Shown: piece by piece, positions 43,304-55,883 of the stretch | How positions within the stretch are numbered: position 1 is the stretch's first letter | Layout: every line of letters starts with the position of its first letter | DNA from: Chrysomallon squamiferum | Taxonomy: Eukaryota; Mollusca; Gastropoda; Neomphalida; Peltospiridae | NCBI GenBank assembly: GCA_012295275.1 | Contig: CM022677.1 | Coordinates: forward strand, 13,236,889 to 13,300,888 | Direction: 5' to 3' | DNA length: 64,000 bases | Notes under the pieces: generated by a model | Told to the model about the DNA's origin: nothing | The model's database searches: none | Seen by the model: only the letters and a program-made list of their open reading frames with translations | Made by a program: the position numbers and the translations under genes

Positions 43304-44448
43304 GTAAGACTGTTAAATTAATGATTTGTTTTTTTCTTAAAGTTTGTAAGTTTCATGTTAATAAAGTGAAGAATGCAAATTACCATAAGTTTTGTCTTCA
43401 TAACATAATAAAAAACAAATAATAAAAAGATCAGGAGAGTTGAGTGATACACATCTTCAGAATGATCAGGGGTGCACTGATGATTAAAATAAGAGTATAC
43501 ACTTTAAAGATTTTGTTTTCAATATAACAATGTGTGTGAGTGGAAGAAGATAATGTTGATGAATAAAGAAACTTAGTAATTTGTAAGAAGTAGCAGAAAA
43601 TCAAAGATGTTTAAGTCCAGCCCTTTTCTTGGTTTTTCTTAGAAACTAATAAAATAAATTCATAATTAGAAAATGGCATTTACAGGTTGATAATTATCAT
43701 ACTATTCTATACGTTTAAAGTTATTTAAGATGGCAGTTGTAGTTAGTACATTTTATTTCTTTTTCAATAATTTTACATTGTTCTCAAAATGGTTTTACTT
43801 ACTAATTATATCAGGGTTTATTAATCAGTTTTAGGAATAACAATATAGCTATTTAAATGTACTAATTTATTGTGTATTCATGCTTACGTTAAATGTCTTC
43901 AACTGCATTTATCTTTTATCTTTGAGAAAATATAAGAAAATTGTCAGGATTTTTTCACGTTAAAATAACAATTAATTGAATTCAAATATTTACACTGTCT
44001 GTCTTCTTATTTTTATTTACAGAATAGTACTGATAATTTTATATAAATTTTTCATAAAGCATTCCTATTTGCTGATATTTTAAATGATGTTAAGTTTAGA
44101 TATTGTAGAATCAATGTAATAATGGTTTATGCACCAACAAACCTTGTCATAATTTGCATGCCAGCCTAATAGAGTAGTCAAGAGCACATTTGTAATTTGC
44201 TGTGATTAATATTGCATTCTAATCTGAACTACATAGATTAACTATAGGCAAAAGGTATTTACGATATTAAATTGATTGAAATTAAGAATATAAAAAACTT
44301 TAATAATTTATTTATATTATTAAAATAAAAAATTGGACTAAAATTCTTCTTGCTAAGAAAGCGAAATGCAATTAGAGCTGACAACAAAAATACTGCTTGC
44401 ACTTTATTTTATGTTTAGTTTATTAATGAATATTATATTTTGTTGTAG

Positions 44449-44574
44449 GATCCTAGACATCAGATTCAAGCTGCAAAAATTCTATGTTCTCCAAGAGACT
44501 GCATTGTCAATGTGATCAGAACATCCAGTGTACACATTGTACTTCATAGCAGCTTGCACTGTTTTTATCATTGA
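44449..44574 (+). CDS. Candidate exon, possibly terminal, plus strand
   Basis: After acceptor TTTTGTTGTAG, 41 codons are open in phase 0 (DPRHQIQAAKILCSPRDCIV, NVIRTSSVHIVLHSS) and end at TGA 44572-44574. It could be the last exon of the gene hinted at by 43223-43303, or continue in another frame to a donor at CAAG/GTTATT (about 44584). Function unknown. Confidence 0.4.
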   Translation, partial: DPRHQIQAAKILCSPRDCIVNVIRTSSVHIVLHSSLHCFYH

Positions 44575-44649
44575 TGTGTGCAAGGTTATTCTAATTTTTC
44601 TCGCTGAAAGAGGAATGGATATTCATCTTTTATGTTATCTTCTTTTTCT

Positions 44650-45015
44650 TTACATGATTTAAATCCGGGGAAATCAAGAGTTTACTGGGGTTAATCCATG
44701 TAAATTGAAAATTATGTAATTAGGGGTAATTAGAATATTTTATATATTAAAAATATACTTTTACCTTTTTTATATTATTTAGATCAAGGGAAATCAAGAA
44801 TTTATTAGTGGTAATTAATGTAAATGTAATGAACATTATGTAATTAGGGGTAATTTGAATTTTTATATTTTGAAAAAAAAAACACTCACAAAAAGATGTC
44901 ACAAAAAGTGTTCTGTATATTATTTAAAATGGGATAATCAAGAGTTTGTTGGGGGTATAGTGTAAATATAATTGTAGGTTTACTAATTAGAGGTAATTAG
45001 AATTTTTTATAAAAA
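44650..45015. repeat. Three-copy tandem repeat, about 140 bp
   Basis: Three diverged copies carry GGGAAATCAAGA or GGGATAATCAAGAG, GGTTAAT or GGTAATTAATG, and TTAGGGGTAATTAGAATTTT. No ORF. Confidence 0.75.
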
Positions 45016-47469
45016 AAAAAAAAATAATATATTTCTAATGTAAACTTAACTGTATGATTGAGTTACATCATAGAAAACATGCCTGGCCTCCTGAACTAGT
45101 GTTTTATGAGATATGAGGATATTTTTAGTTAGCTAGTCGAAATTGATTCATCCTATTAAAACATAAATATTATGTTTTTACTGTCAAGAAAATATTAATG
45201 TTTCTTCTCCAGTTATGAATAAAATCTCACCTGAAGCTTTTAAAATATCAGATTAAACTTGCGCCTTCTCATCTACATAATATGTCTAATATGATATAAC
45301 ATCCAGTATCAACTATTTAAGCTGTGAAGTATTGTCTGTATTAAAATTACAATTTATTTATTTGTTTATTTATTTATTTATTTTTTTAAACACAACAATA
45401 ACTACAATAATACTAATTAAAATGATAAATATAATAATAATTAAGACAGACTATTGAAACAAGGGAAAAGAAATAAGTAAGAAAGGAAATAAAATGATTA
45501 TTTTACGCATATATTATATTATATCGTTCTATTTTTGGTTGAAACTCAGTTTATTCATATAAAACTGAAATCTTATTTCTTCATAGAACGTAAACTCTAT
45601 GAACGACACAAATTATGTCTAGAAAATTCACTGTACGTCAAAGTTTCCTGTTAATTAACAGAGAACTAATTTAAAACACAATCTGTTGTGTAATATTGAA
45701 AATCACCTTCATCTTTCTCCATCTCACTGACTCCAGCTTAGAAAAAGTATATTTGTAAAATATACCCAACGCTTTGCCAGGAATTTAAAAATAATACTTT
45801 GTTCTATTACTACTACTATCAGGAAGAGAGAAGAAAAAAAAAAAAAAGAACCCACGAAAAAACAATGTTCGATCCTTTTTTTTAACTGTGTACGTTCAGA
45901 AGTGTAGATTGGGGTTTCCGGTTAACGTGTTTTTATAAACAACAGTAGAATTATATGTAAAATCCAAAATCCATACTAATGTGACATTTTATTAACACAA
46001 CATGTTTCACTGAAAAGCTAAGTAGGAGTAATTTTACACGACGTTATGAAAATAAGAACTGCCATCACTATTTATGTTACATGTTTTATGTTTGTTAACA
46101 GAGGCGTAGCGGTAATAGTATGTATTAAAAACATGAATCTGGAAATCTAACTGGCTGTATTTCTCAGTTTCTAAATTATTCCAGTAGAATAAAAGTCAAG
46201 TATCAACTCGTCAGCTACTGTTGATAAAAGGGTACACAACTCTCTCTTTCCCTGCAGCATATATATTTTTTTATTCACAGTTTTAGTTTTAACTAATAAC
46301 AAAGGTGACATTTTATTTTTTATTTTATAGTCTCTAATATAGTCAATAAACAAATGACGTTAATTAATAAGGCAAGCTATATTTCTCATTATCGAATGAT
46401 CTTCTATAAAACAAAATATTTATCTTGTGCATTCTGCACTAGTAGATGTAACTAATGTGGTCAGTTATAAATCTATCCTCTTCTCAATTCTTTCAGTATA
46501 ATCCTACATTGTTAATTAAAAAAATAATAATCAAGAAACCCATTTAATATTTTCAGTGTACACCTCTGATCTGCATAATAAATTATAATAAACGTAGGCC
46601 ATATTATTTTTTTTTCATTATACACAATGTTTATTGATTTATTATTATTAGTAGTAGTAGTTAATATTATTTCGTATAATAAACAAGTAAATAAATAAAT
46701 ACTAAGATTAATTTTTTCATTATCTGGTATAACGTACCTAACAAGCTGAATCAACTTTTAAGAATGCGTATGAAAAATATTGAGTGTTTTTTACACATTA
46801 TTATTATCATTATTACTACCATTATTATTATTGTTGTTTTTGTTATTGTTAAGATTAGGTGAGAGGATATATTAAGACAAATAAATAAATAAATAAATAA
46901 ATAAATAAATGTATTAATATTAATCTCGAAGATCCTTCAGTATTTTCAGAATACACTGAACCTCTCCAAGTGAGATAAAATATCTTTATTATCAATACTG
47001 TTTGCAGTGTTTATAACAAAATTACTGAAATTATAGTTACAGCGACCCCTGTACTTATTACCACATTCTGAGAGGTAGATAAGTAGGTGGATAGATAAAT
47101 AGACAGACAGACAGATAGATCAATAGATAGACAGAAGACTTATAAAAAAGGACAAAAGTAAACTGAGTAATTAAAGTGACCTATAAAAGAAAAAATGTGA
47201 AAAGCGAGGTTAATATGATGATATATTAACGCATGTACAAACACTTTCTTACAAGTTTATGTAAAATGTCTGTCTATCTCTAAATCCATCCCTAGTTCTC
47301 TTCAATGTATCTAGATTCCTTTTGCACTGTCTTTGGTTGATGAAAATATGGTAACCATATATATTACTGAATCAAAAATATTAAAGGGGGTCATCGGTCA
47401 TACTGAGTTGCTCATAAGGTTGAAAACCAATGTTCTAAGGCAAACATGAATACCAAACTTTTTCTTTTC

Positions 47470-47498
47470 TCTGTGTGTGTGTGTGTGTGTGTGTGTGC
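47470..47498. repeat. (GT)n microsatellite
   Basis: GT run of about 28 bases followed by GCACGCG. The region 45020-48400 otherwise shows only AT-rich sequence, AAAT-type simple repeats (46880-46910) and no supported gene. Confidence 0.9.
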
Positions 47499-48415
47499 AC
47501 GCGTATGTGTGTTTTTATCTATCTGTCTGTTGGTAATTGTTTCTTTCTTTATAATGGCGACAGTAATACTATCTGACATGACATTAACGAAAAAAAGAGC
47601 AACAGTAATTGCAATAATACTACTTAAAATGATAAATAAAATAATAATTAAGAAAGAATACTGAAACAAGCGAAAAAGAAAAGATTAAGAAAGGAAATAA
47701 AATGATTATTTCAGGCACATATTTATTATAAAAAAACAAAAAAACAACAACAACAAACAGTTATATTAAACAGAAATAAAATATATAGATTTAAATAAAA
47801 TCACTTTATTGTATTTAGTAAATTCAGTGAATGATCCATATTACAAGTAATCTTTCGTCTCTTCTTAGTCTTTCTCATTTATTGAAACAAAACAACAACA
47901 ACAATTTTTTTTTTCGTGATTTCGTTTTACTTTTTTTTATTATTTTATTATTATTATTATTATTATTTTTTTTTTAAATTTTACTCAATACTCAATCTTT
48001 TTGGTATATTTACCTACATGTTAAATAGAGTTGTTTCTCTTAGACCACGAACTTCTGAAATAGACGGTAAATTAGATTTGCTGCTTTTAGATGAAAAGAA
48101 CTAATTTTGTATAATATTTTCTAGCAGACAGAATCAGCTTATTAACAATCCCTGCGTTATCTTTGACTTTTAAATAACCAGTTTCCTTTATTTTTGGCTT
48201 ATTTTGATGCGTTAATATTATTTATTGAATTATTCTAAAATACCTATTTCATTTAATAAATTTCATTTAATTTTATTTATTTATTTTAGTTGTAAAAGTA
48301 GTTAGGAAAGGCGCAGGAGATCACGGTTTTGTAATATGAACAACCACTCTTATCAGGGTAAATCACAAAAAGTTCAAATAATAGACTTATAATAATTGAA
48401 TTTCGAAGTATAAAA

Positions 48416-48465
48416 ACTTCCGTGAGCTCACGGAAACTTCCGATCGAAATCCAAGATGGCAGCAT
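48416..48465 (+). promoter_or_regulatory. TATA-less promoter-like cluster: ETS sites and YY1-type start
   Basis: ACTTCCG at 48416-48422 and again at 48436-48442 match the ETS core, and the 18-bp palindrome TTCCGTGAGCTCACGGAA spans 48418-48435. CCAAGATGGC at 48451-48460 matches the YY1 core with its ATG. This arrangement is typical of TATA-less metazoan promoters whose YY1 site overlaps the start codon. No transcription evidence is available here. Confidence 0.5.
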
Positions 48466-48551
48466 CGAACGCTAATCAGTGTTTTCAGAATTTTAAAGAT
48501 GTAGATCTTTATGATGCAATCAATTCTACATCGATTATTAAAATTAATTTG
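48456..48551 (+). CDS. Candidate first coding exon of the LRR gene
   Basis: ATG in the YY1-type context opens MAASNANQCFQNFKDVDLYD, AINSTSIIKINLG, with possible donors GGG/GTACTG or TACT/GTGTCA and a stop at about 48569 if unspliced. The polar, acidic N-terminus resembles the start of a death-fold or similar adaptor region, but that cannot be shown. Linking it to the exons downstream is inference from strand and proximity. Confidence 0.38.
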
Positions 48552-48961
48552 GGGTACTGTGTCATATAACCAATATATATATAGATGTCTATTAGTGAGT
48601 AGTAATTGCTGTAAAGGTGAAACATTTTTTTTAATTTTTTTTTATTTTTTTTATAATGTTGACATTCTATTATTTTTCCAGATAATTACGACGCCGTCAG
48701 CTAAAAAAAAAAAAAAAAAATAAATAATAATAATAATAATAATAAAAAAATAAAATAAAATAAAATAAGATATTATAAATAAATAATTTTCAATGAAGCT
48801 GGTCGATGAATATTTTCATTAGGTACCATAACCTGGACACGTTACTCTGCTAAACCTCCATAACGAACAGCTCTGAGTACGTAGTTGTAAAACAATACAT
48901 GAAACCATTCTAATATCACTGTGTCTACTTGACATTTATCTCTCTGTATACTTCTGATATA

Positions 48962-49002
<41 letters not shown>
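48962..49002. repeat. (GT)n(AT)n microsatellite
   Basis: GT run merging into an AT run, flanked by degenerate TATC-type repeats to about 49330. Confidence 0.9.
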
Positions 49003-49003
<1 letters not shown>

Positions 49004-49394
49004 CTTGGATATCTACGGGATACCTATCCCTGTATCCGATTGATATACGTCTGTCTATCTTCATTGATATCTACGTGATATATATTTCTGTATCTACTTG
49101 GATATATCTCTCTCTTTCTTCTAGGATAACTATCTCTCTATATAGTAGGAGATGTACCTCTGTCTTCAAGGAGATATGTTTGTGAGTATGGGTTTATCCA
49201 TGTATAGGTATATATATATATGTCTGCCAAGCAGTATATCTAGCTCTGTTTCTACTGGGATATCTATCTCTGTATCTACCTGTCTATCAACCAGGATACT
49301 TATATCTTCATCTGCCTGATATTAATCTTTGTTTCTTTTTCTTCAACTGCTTTGTTACACACTAAATCAGTAAAGTTCTTGTTTTCCCACACAG

Positions 49395-49479
49395 TGGCTG
49401 AACTGATATGCAGAGCGGGATTCTCATACATTGGGATTCGTTGCTATTGGTTTGCTCCACCTGAAATCCCAGCCACACG
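49395..49479 (+). CDS. Candidate internal exon, plus strand
   Basis: Acceptor CCACACAG and strong donor CACACG/GTAAGAG. One frame is open and reads AELICRAGFSYIGIRCYWFA then PPEIPAT, entering in phase 1 and leaving in phase 2. The Cys/aromatic pattern faintly recalls a zinc-binding or BIR-like edge, but the required Cys-x2-Cys is absent, so no domain is claimed. Probably part of the plus-strand gene starting near 48.4 kb. Confidence 0.5.
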
Positions 49480-49618
49480 GTAAGAGTATCCCACTGGAAC
49501 TGATTACACTGGCACTAGACTGAAACACACTTACTCACTTGTAATTTACAAAATACTTATATAGCGATATACACTTTACTAAATAGATGCATACCGACAT
49601 ACAGGTTATTAAAAACAT

Positions 49619-49649
<31 letters not shown>

Positions 49650-50281
49650 TTTTATTAATATTTTCAGTCTCTTAACTGCATCTCCATCTTTCTAGTTATT
49701 TTTCTACATTCTAATAATTCAAATTATTTTATTTTATTTTATTATTTATTTATTTATTATTATTATTATTATTGTAATTCTTTTTATTTTTTTTACAAGC
49801 TAGTTATAATTATTTTTATTATTATATTTCTTCTTCATATTTCTTTTTATTCAGTGGGAAGCAGACTTTTTTAAAAATGTTTTAATAAAACAAGTAACCT
49901 AGTAATATCTCAGAGAATTAATATTTTTGTTACTAGTGTAGATATTCTGTCTTCCTAAGTCAAAACCTGTTTCCACTGATGATGTCATATTTCTAGTGTT
50001 TGCCAAACAAACCCAAACAATAATGAAGTTGTTTACTTGTATGGTCAATATATTTTGTTTTCTAAAAATTATTATTTTTAGTGATTTTTTTAGAACCAAT
50101 ATTATTCTGATAACTTGTTTGTTACTATTAGTGTCTTTTAAATATTACCAATGATTTGGATAAATATTTGTATTTATATTCACTTAATGTTTTCTCTTAA
50201 TTTCAAGAAATAGAAAGAAAAAAGTATATATACTTTCTATTTCTTTTTTATTTCCACAGAACTGACATGGTTTCACAAAAG

Positions 50282-50451
50282 TGAAAAGGAAACAGCAGTT
50301 GGCAACAACAACACCAGTACCACCATTAGACCCGAGACAAACTGACATAACCACACCAACCAGTGAAAACTCAAACTCCTGTACCAAGAAACATCCAGAC
50401 ACACTAGAAAAGAAACCAGAAACATCACCACCCATTGCCATAGGTACTTTG
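50282..50451 (+). other. Pro/Thr-rich coding-like segment
   Basis: An open, low-complexity stretch KRKQQLATTTPVPPLDPRQT, DITTPTSENSNSCTKKHPDT, LEKKPETSPPIAI, with a possible acceptor CACAAAAG before it (a better TTTCCACAG at 50259 is followed by an in-frame TGA) and a donor ATAG/GTACTT. It would make a flexible linker. The third-position pattern and sharp ends favour coding, but the acceptor is doubtful. Confidence 0.4.
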
Positions 50452-51090
50452 GTAAAAAATAACATCTAAGAAAGAAGGGGAACAGAAAAAGTTTGATCAT
50501 GTGATTCAACTGACTAATCTTCTTGTGAAATGGAATTTTTGTTGAAAGCAGCCAAACCAAGCTTAAACTGCCAACATATCTACTTAGTCACATTTTAAAT
50601 CTTTAAAATATGTTTACAGAAAGATAATATATAATATTTTCTTTCTTTTTTCTTCTTTTCTTTTCTTTATGTTCTTTAAACATTATTTTCAAAGTTGTAA
50701 TATTTTGAAGTATAACAAAGAAAGAAAATAATATGTTTCTGTAAGTTCTCTTTTGATAATTCTGAACATAAACAGCTTTAGAATCATAATTTAAATAATT
50801 ATATATTTATTTATAGTTTTAATTTATAAAAATGCTCTTAAAACAAGTTTTTGTAGATAGTTGATTAGTTTATTTATTTTTATTTATTTATAAATCTTTC
50901 TGCCTATCTTCTATCATTTATTTATGTTCTTATTAGTTTTAATTTATTTAAAATATAATACTGAATTACATAATATTCACATTAATTATTATCAACCTTT
51001 TCATTATTTTATGTAAAATTACAACCTACTGAATAATTTAGTATTCTGTATTTTCATTATTTTTTAACTAGGTTTTAAATTTATCAGGAA

Positions 51091-51197
51091 ACAGTTTTGG
51101 ACTCCAGGCTTTCTGAGCTGTGTGTTTGGCAATGTGTTCTAACACAACAGTGATCTTCCTTAGCCTCACCACCAACAAAACAGACACTGAGAGTGCT
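51091..51197 (+). other. LRR-like segment, duplication copy 1
   Basis: Upstream of a GTGAGT donor at about 51198 one frame reads CLAMCSNTTVIFLSLTTNKT then DTESA, in the pattern of a ribonuclease-inhibitor-type leucine-rich repeat. A stop lies in frame just before it (about 51114), near the likely acceptor TTATCAG. It is therefore either a decayed exon or one with a different acceptor. Confidence 0.42.
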
Positions 51198-52605
51198 GTG
51201 AGTAATCTTAATTATAACTGTTATAAAATGTTTTATAATAATAATAACAGTAATAATAATAAAACAAATAATAATACTAGTAATAATAATAATAACAATA
51301 ATAATAATAATAATAACAACAATAACAATACTAATTATGACAATAATAATACTAGTAATAATTTTAGTATAACTAGTAATAATAATAATAATAATAATAA
51401 TATTAATAATAAAACCATCATGATTACATAACGCTTATACTTATAACAAGAAATTATTTATATATTTATATATGTATAATTGTGAAAAAAATTCTTGATT
51501 TCTCTTCTTCTTCTTCTTCTTCTTCTTATTATTATTATTATTAGTTGTAGTAATTAGTATATATAATTGTCCAATATTACCAGTTAGCTACTAATATTGC
51601 TACTTCTGATACTACAACTGTTATTCTACTACTGAGAAAAATAGTGACTTTCAACACACTAAATCTATAAACAGTAACTATATATCTATATTTACCACTA
51701 TGTCTGTTACTGCTATTTCTACTGTTGTTACTTATACTACCAATGTTAATGCTTTTATTTTTACTACTTTTATTACATCTACTACTTCTACTACTGCTGC
51801 TACTGCTGCTACTAGTACTACTACTACTACTGTGGTGTCTGCAGTTATTTACTACCTCTACTTATTCTATCTACTTGTACTATACAACCTAATCTAATTC
51901 TACCACAGTTATCACTGTCACTGTTACTACTGCGATTACCACTAATAGTATTACTACTACTAGTATTACTACAACTAATACTGTTACTACTAATACTACA
52001 ATTATTACCACTAATACTACAACTATTACCATTATTACTACTCTTATTATTACCCTGGTACTATTAGCTCTAATACTACAACTATAAATTCTGCTGCTGC
52101 TGTTACTACTACAACTACTACTACTACTACAACTGCTGCTGCTGCTGCTACTGCTACTACTGCAACTGTTACTAATAAAAAAAACTACTACAACTATGAT
52201 GTCTTCTACTAACTATGATGTCTTCTAATAACAAAGAAAGAAAATAATATGTTTCTGTAAGTTCTCTTTTGATAATTCTGAACATAAACAGCTTTAGAAT
52301 CATAATTTAAATAATTATATATTTATTTATAGTTTTAATTTATAAAAATGCTCTTAAAACAAGTTTTTGTAGATAGTTGATTAGTTTATTTATTTTTATT
52401 TATTTATAAATCTTTCTGCCTATCTTCTATCATTTATTTATGTTCTTATTAGTTTTAATTTATTTAAAATATAATACTGAATTACATAATATTCACATTA
52501 ATTATTATCAACCTTTTCATTATTTTATGTAAAATTACAACCTACTGAATAATTTAGTATTCTGTATTTTCATTATTTTTTAACTAGGTTTTAAATTTAT
52601 CAGGA

Positions 52606-52712
52606 AACAGTTTTGGACTCAGGCTTTCTGAGCTGTGTGTTTGGCAATGTGTTCTAACACAACAGTGATCTTCCTTAGCCTCACCACCAACAAAACAGAC
52701 ACTGAGAGTGCT
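52606..52712 (+). other. LRR-like segment, duplication copy 2
   Basis: Same segment as in copy 1, with one base fewer in the run before the LRR (GGACTCAGG against GGACTCCAGG). The LRR frame and donor are unchanged. Confidence 0.42.
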
Positions 52713-52794
52713 GTGAGTAATCTTAATTATAACTGTTATAAAATGTTTTATAATAATAATAACAGTAATAATAATAAAACAAATAATAATACTA

Positions 52795-52837
<43 letters not shown>

Positions 52838-53914
52838 CAATAACAATACTAATTATATGACAATAATAATACTAGTAATAATTTTAGTATAACTAGTAAT
52901 AATAATAATAATAATAATAATATTAATAATAAAACCATCATGATTACATAACGCTTATACTTATAACAAGAAATTATTTATATATTTATATATGTATAAT
53001 TGTGAAAAAAATTCTTGATTTCTCTTCTTCTTCTTCTTCTTCTTCTTATTATTATTATTATTAGTTGTAGTAATTAGTATATATAATTGTCCAATATTAC
53101 CAGTTAGCTACTAATATTGCTACTTCTGATACTACAACTGTTATTCTACTACTGAGAAAAATAGTGACTTTCAACACACTAAATCTATAAACAGTAACTA
53201 TATATCTATATTTACCACTATGTCTGTTACTGCTATTTCTACTGTTGTTACTTATACTACCAATGTTAATGCTTTTATTTTTACTACTTTTATTACATCT
53301 ACTACTTCTACTACTGCTGCTACTGCTGCTACTAGTACTACTACTACTACTACTGTGTGGTGTCTGCAGTTATTTACTACCTCTACTTATTCTATCTACT
53401 TGTACTATACAACCTAATCTAATTCTACCACAGTTATCACTGTCACTGTTACTACTGCGATTACCACTAATAGTATTACTACTACTAGTATTACTACAAC
53501 TAATACTGTTACTACTAATACTACAATTATTACCACTAATACTACAACTATTACCATTATTACTACTCTTATTATTACCCTGGTACTATTAGCTCTAATA
53601 CTACAACTATAAATTCTGCTGCTGCTGTTACTACTACTACAACTACTACTACTACTACTACTGCTGCTGCTGCTACTGCAACTACTACTATAAAAAAACT
53701 ACAACCGATGGTTCTGCAACTGTTACTAATAAAAAAAACTACTACAACTATGATGTCTTCTACTAACTATGATGTCTTCTAATAACAAATAAATAAGTGT
53801 AAACAATTTGTGTTAATAGTTTTACTATCACTAAACTCAACTTTCAGAGCTACTGATATTTACTGTGATATTACATTTATTTATTTATTTATGTATTTAT
53901 TTATTTATTTTCAG

Positions 53915-54785
53915 AGCTATGTGTAGGCTCTACTGATATAAAACTTCTATCATCAAATCTAGTGGAAAACACTGGACTCACAGAACTAGATCTGTCTAGT
54001 AATGGATTATCTAATAAAACTGCTCTCACTAAACACTGGACTCACAGAACTAGATCTGTCTAGTAATGGATTATCTGATAAAACTGCTCTCACTAAACAC
54101 TGGACTCACAGAACTAGATCTGTCTAGTAATGGATTATCTGATAAAACTGCTCTCACTAAACACTGGACTCACAGAACTAGATCTGTCTAGTAATGGATT
54201 ATCTGATAAAACTGCTCTCACTAAACACTGGACTCACAGAACTAGATCTGTCTAGTAATGGATTATCTGATAAAACTCACTAAACAACAGAACTCTCACT
54301 AAACACTGGACTCACAAAACTGGACTCTGAACTAGATCTGTCTAGTAATGGATTTATCTGATAAAACTGCTCTCACTAAACACTGGACTCACAGAACTAG
54401 ATCTGTCTAGTAATGGATTATCTGATAAAACTGCTCTCACTAAACACTGGACTCACAGAACTGGATCTGTCTAGTAATGGATTATCTGATAAAACTGCTC
54501 TCACTAAACAGTGGACTCACAGAACTGGATCTGTCTAGTAAAGGATTATCTAATAAAACTGCTCTCACTAAACAGTGGACTCACAGAACTGGATCTGTCT
54601 AGTAAAGGATTATCTAATAAAACTGCTCTCACTAAACACTGGACTCACAGAACTGGATCTGTCTAGTAATGGATTATCTGATAAAACTGCTCTCACTAAA
54701 CAGTGGACTCACAGAACTGGATCTGTCTAGTAAAGGATTATCTAATAAAACTGCTCTCACTAAAGGACTGGCTGCTGCTTTAAGG
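53915..54785 (+). CDS. LRR exon expanded by a 64-bp tandem repeat
   Basis: After TTTTCAG one frame reads LCVGSTDIKLLSSNLVENTG then LTELDLSSNGLSNKTALTK, a ribonuclease-inhibitor/NLR-type leucine-rich repeat. The 64-bp segment coding ENTGLTELDLSSNG... is then repeated about thirteen times. Since 64 is not a multiple of three, each added unit shifts the frame and the middle units do not read as LRRs. The last unit closes with LTELDLSSKGLSNKTALTKG, LAAALR and a donor AAGG/GTGAGA. One deviant unit with extra bases lies at about 54270-54330. The ancestral exon was probably one LRR; the present copy probably does not encode a continuous protein. Confidence 0.75.
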
Positions 54786-54942
54786 GTGAGAGGAAGTTTC
54801 ACAACTTAAACAATTTACTGTTCACATGAAAAGTGTAATAGTAAATATTGGTGAAATGTGGTTGTAGTAGTTGATGATAAGCAATTACATTAGTTGTTAT
54901 AACAACAACATAAACAGCATTTGTATTAACATAATACATATA

Positions 54943-54950
<8 letters not shown>

Positions 54951-54990
<40 letters not shown>
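54951..54990. repeat. (GT)n microsatellite
   Basis: GT run of about 40 bases in the intron after the expanded LRR exon. Confidence 0.95.
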
Positions 54991-54996
<6 letters not shown>

Positions 54997-55143
54997 TTAA
55001 TGTATATGTGAAATTGTGTGTGTGCGGGTGTGTGTGTTCTTACATGTGTATATGCCTGTATAGTCTGTCAGCTTCTATCTTTCTCTATGTATGTATATAA
55101 CATTTTAATATTAGATTAATTTCATAATTTTTTTTATTCACAG

Positions 55144-55271
55144 AATCCAGGATGTGTGTTATCATCTGTATGTGTCAGTCAGTGTAATATGAGTGATGTT
55201 GGTCTAAAGATTTGTGTACTGCAGTCACAGAAAACTCTTCTCTCACTGAACTTAATATCTGCAGCAATCAG
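55144..55271 (+). pseudogene. Following LRR exon, with a frameshift
   Basis: Acceptor TTATTCACAG and donor AATCAG/GTGGGT. It continues the LRR in phase 0 (NPGCVLSSVCVSQCNMSDVG, LKIC). Then a one- or two-base discrepancy moves the LRR pattern to the next frame (TAVTENSSLTELNICSNQ). Vertebrate and invertebrate NLR-type LRRs have this N/D-PGC...L pattern. The frameshift makes this copy non-functional unless it is a sequence error. Confidence 0.68.
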
Positions 55272-55499
55272 GTGGGTGTGTCAGTAATTAGTCAATCAGA
55301 TCTCAGCCTGATTAATCAGACTATAAATAGAGATTAACCAATGAAACCACAGAATGATTTACCAACCAATCTTCAGAGAGAGAGAGATCAGCCAATCAGA
55401 ATTAATTAGCTCAGTTATTTTTGTACACACTATGCTTATTTTAATCACTGACATTAAATTAGTTTCTGCTAACGTAGATTCTACACATTGTGAATTACT

Positions 55500-55508
55500 A
55501 TTATTATT

Positions 55509-55554
<46 letters not shown>

Positions 55555-55555
55555 T
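55500..55555. repeat. (ATT)n(GTT)n microsatellite
   Basis: Triplet run about 55 bases long; its poly-leucine translation is spurious. Confidence 0.95.
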
Positions 55556-55883
55556 TATTTGTTTTTATTACCAGCTGGGATCACTAAATCGTGTACTCAG
55601 TTTTTGTCTGCTCTTTTCAGTCGTCCAAGATGACAGGTTTTTGTCTGAATGATGCAAAATGTAACAACCAAACACTTACTGTTGAAGGTTAATTTAGATG
55701 TGGACATTGGAAATTGTCCTGATCTCTCTGTATGTATTATTAACGATTTAGTTAAACTTACTTCAGGTAATTTTTGTTTAAATATTTCTAATATTTGAAA
55801 AAATTATCTGTATATAATCCTTATCTCTCTGTATCTGACATAGACAATTTCGTTAAACCATATGCTAAGAATATTAAGCTCTT

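Larger units (their letters stand above)
50708..53785. repeat. 1.5-kb direct tandem duplication (two copies)
   Basis: Copy 1 (about 50708-52225) and copy 2 (about 52226-53785) are nearly identical, with an offset of about 1515-1520 bases; both contain GAAAATAATATGTTTCTGTA and TTTGGCAATGTGTTCTAAC. Differences are single bases and changes in the AAT and ACT triplet runs. Both copies end at TGATGTCTTCTAATAACAAA, so the junction lies in that string. Each copy contains one LRR-like exon candidate (see 51091 and 52606) and long AAT/ACT triplet tracts. Confidence 0.93.

Noticed and set aside
49395-49479. BIR domain
   Set aside because: The AGFSYIG...RCYWF string resembles a BIR edge, but the zinc-binding Cys-x2-Cys and the following His/Cys are absent.
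51120-51431. 103-codon asparagine-rich ORF and its duplicate at 52635
   Set aside because: Read-through of the LRR-like segment into an intron AAT repeat. The GTGAGT donor lies before the Asn run.
53245-53592. 115-codon poly-leucine ORF
   Set aside because: Product of ACT/CTA triplet repeats, and its frame is not kept between the two duplication copies.
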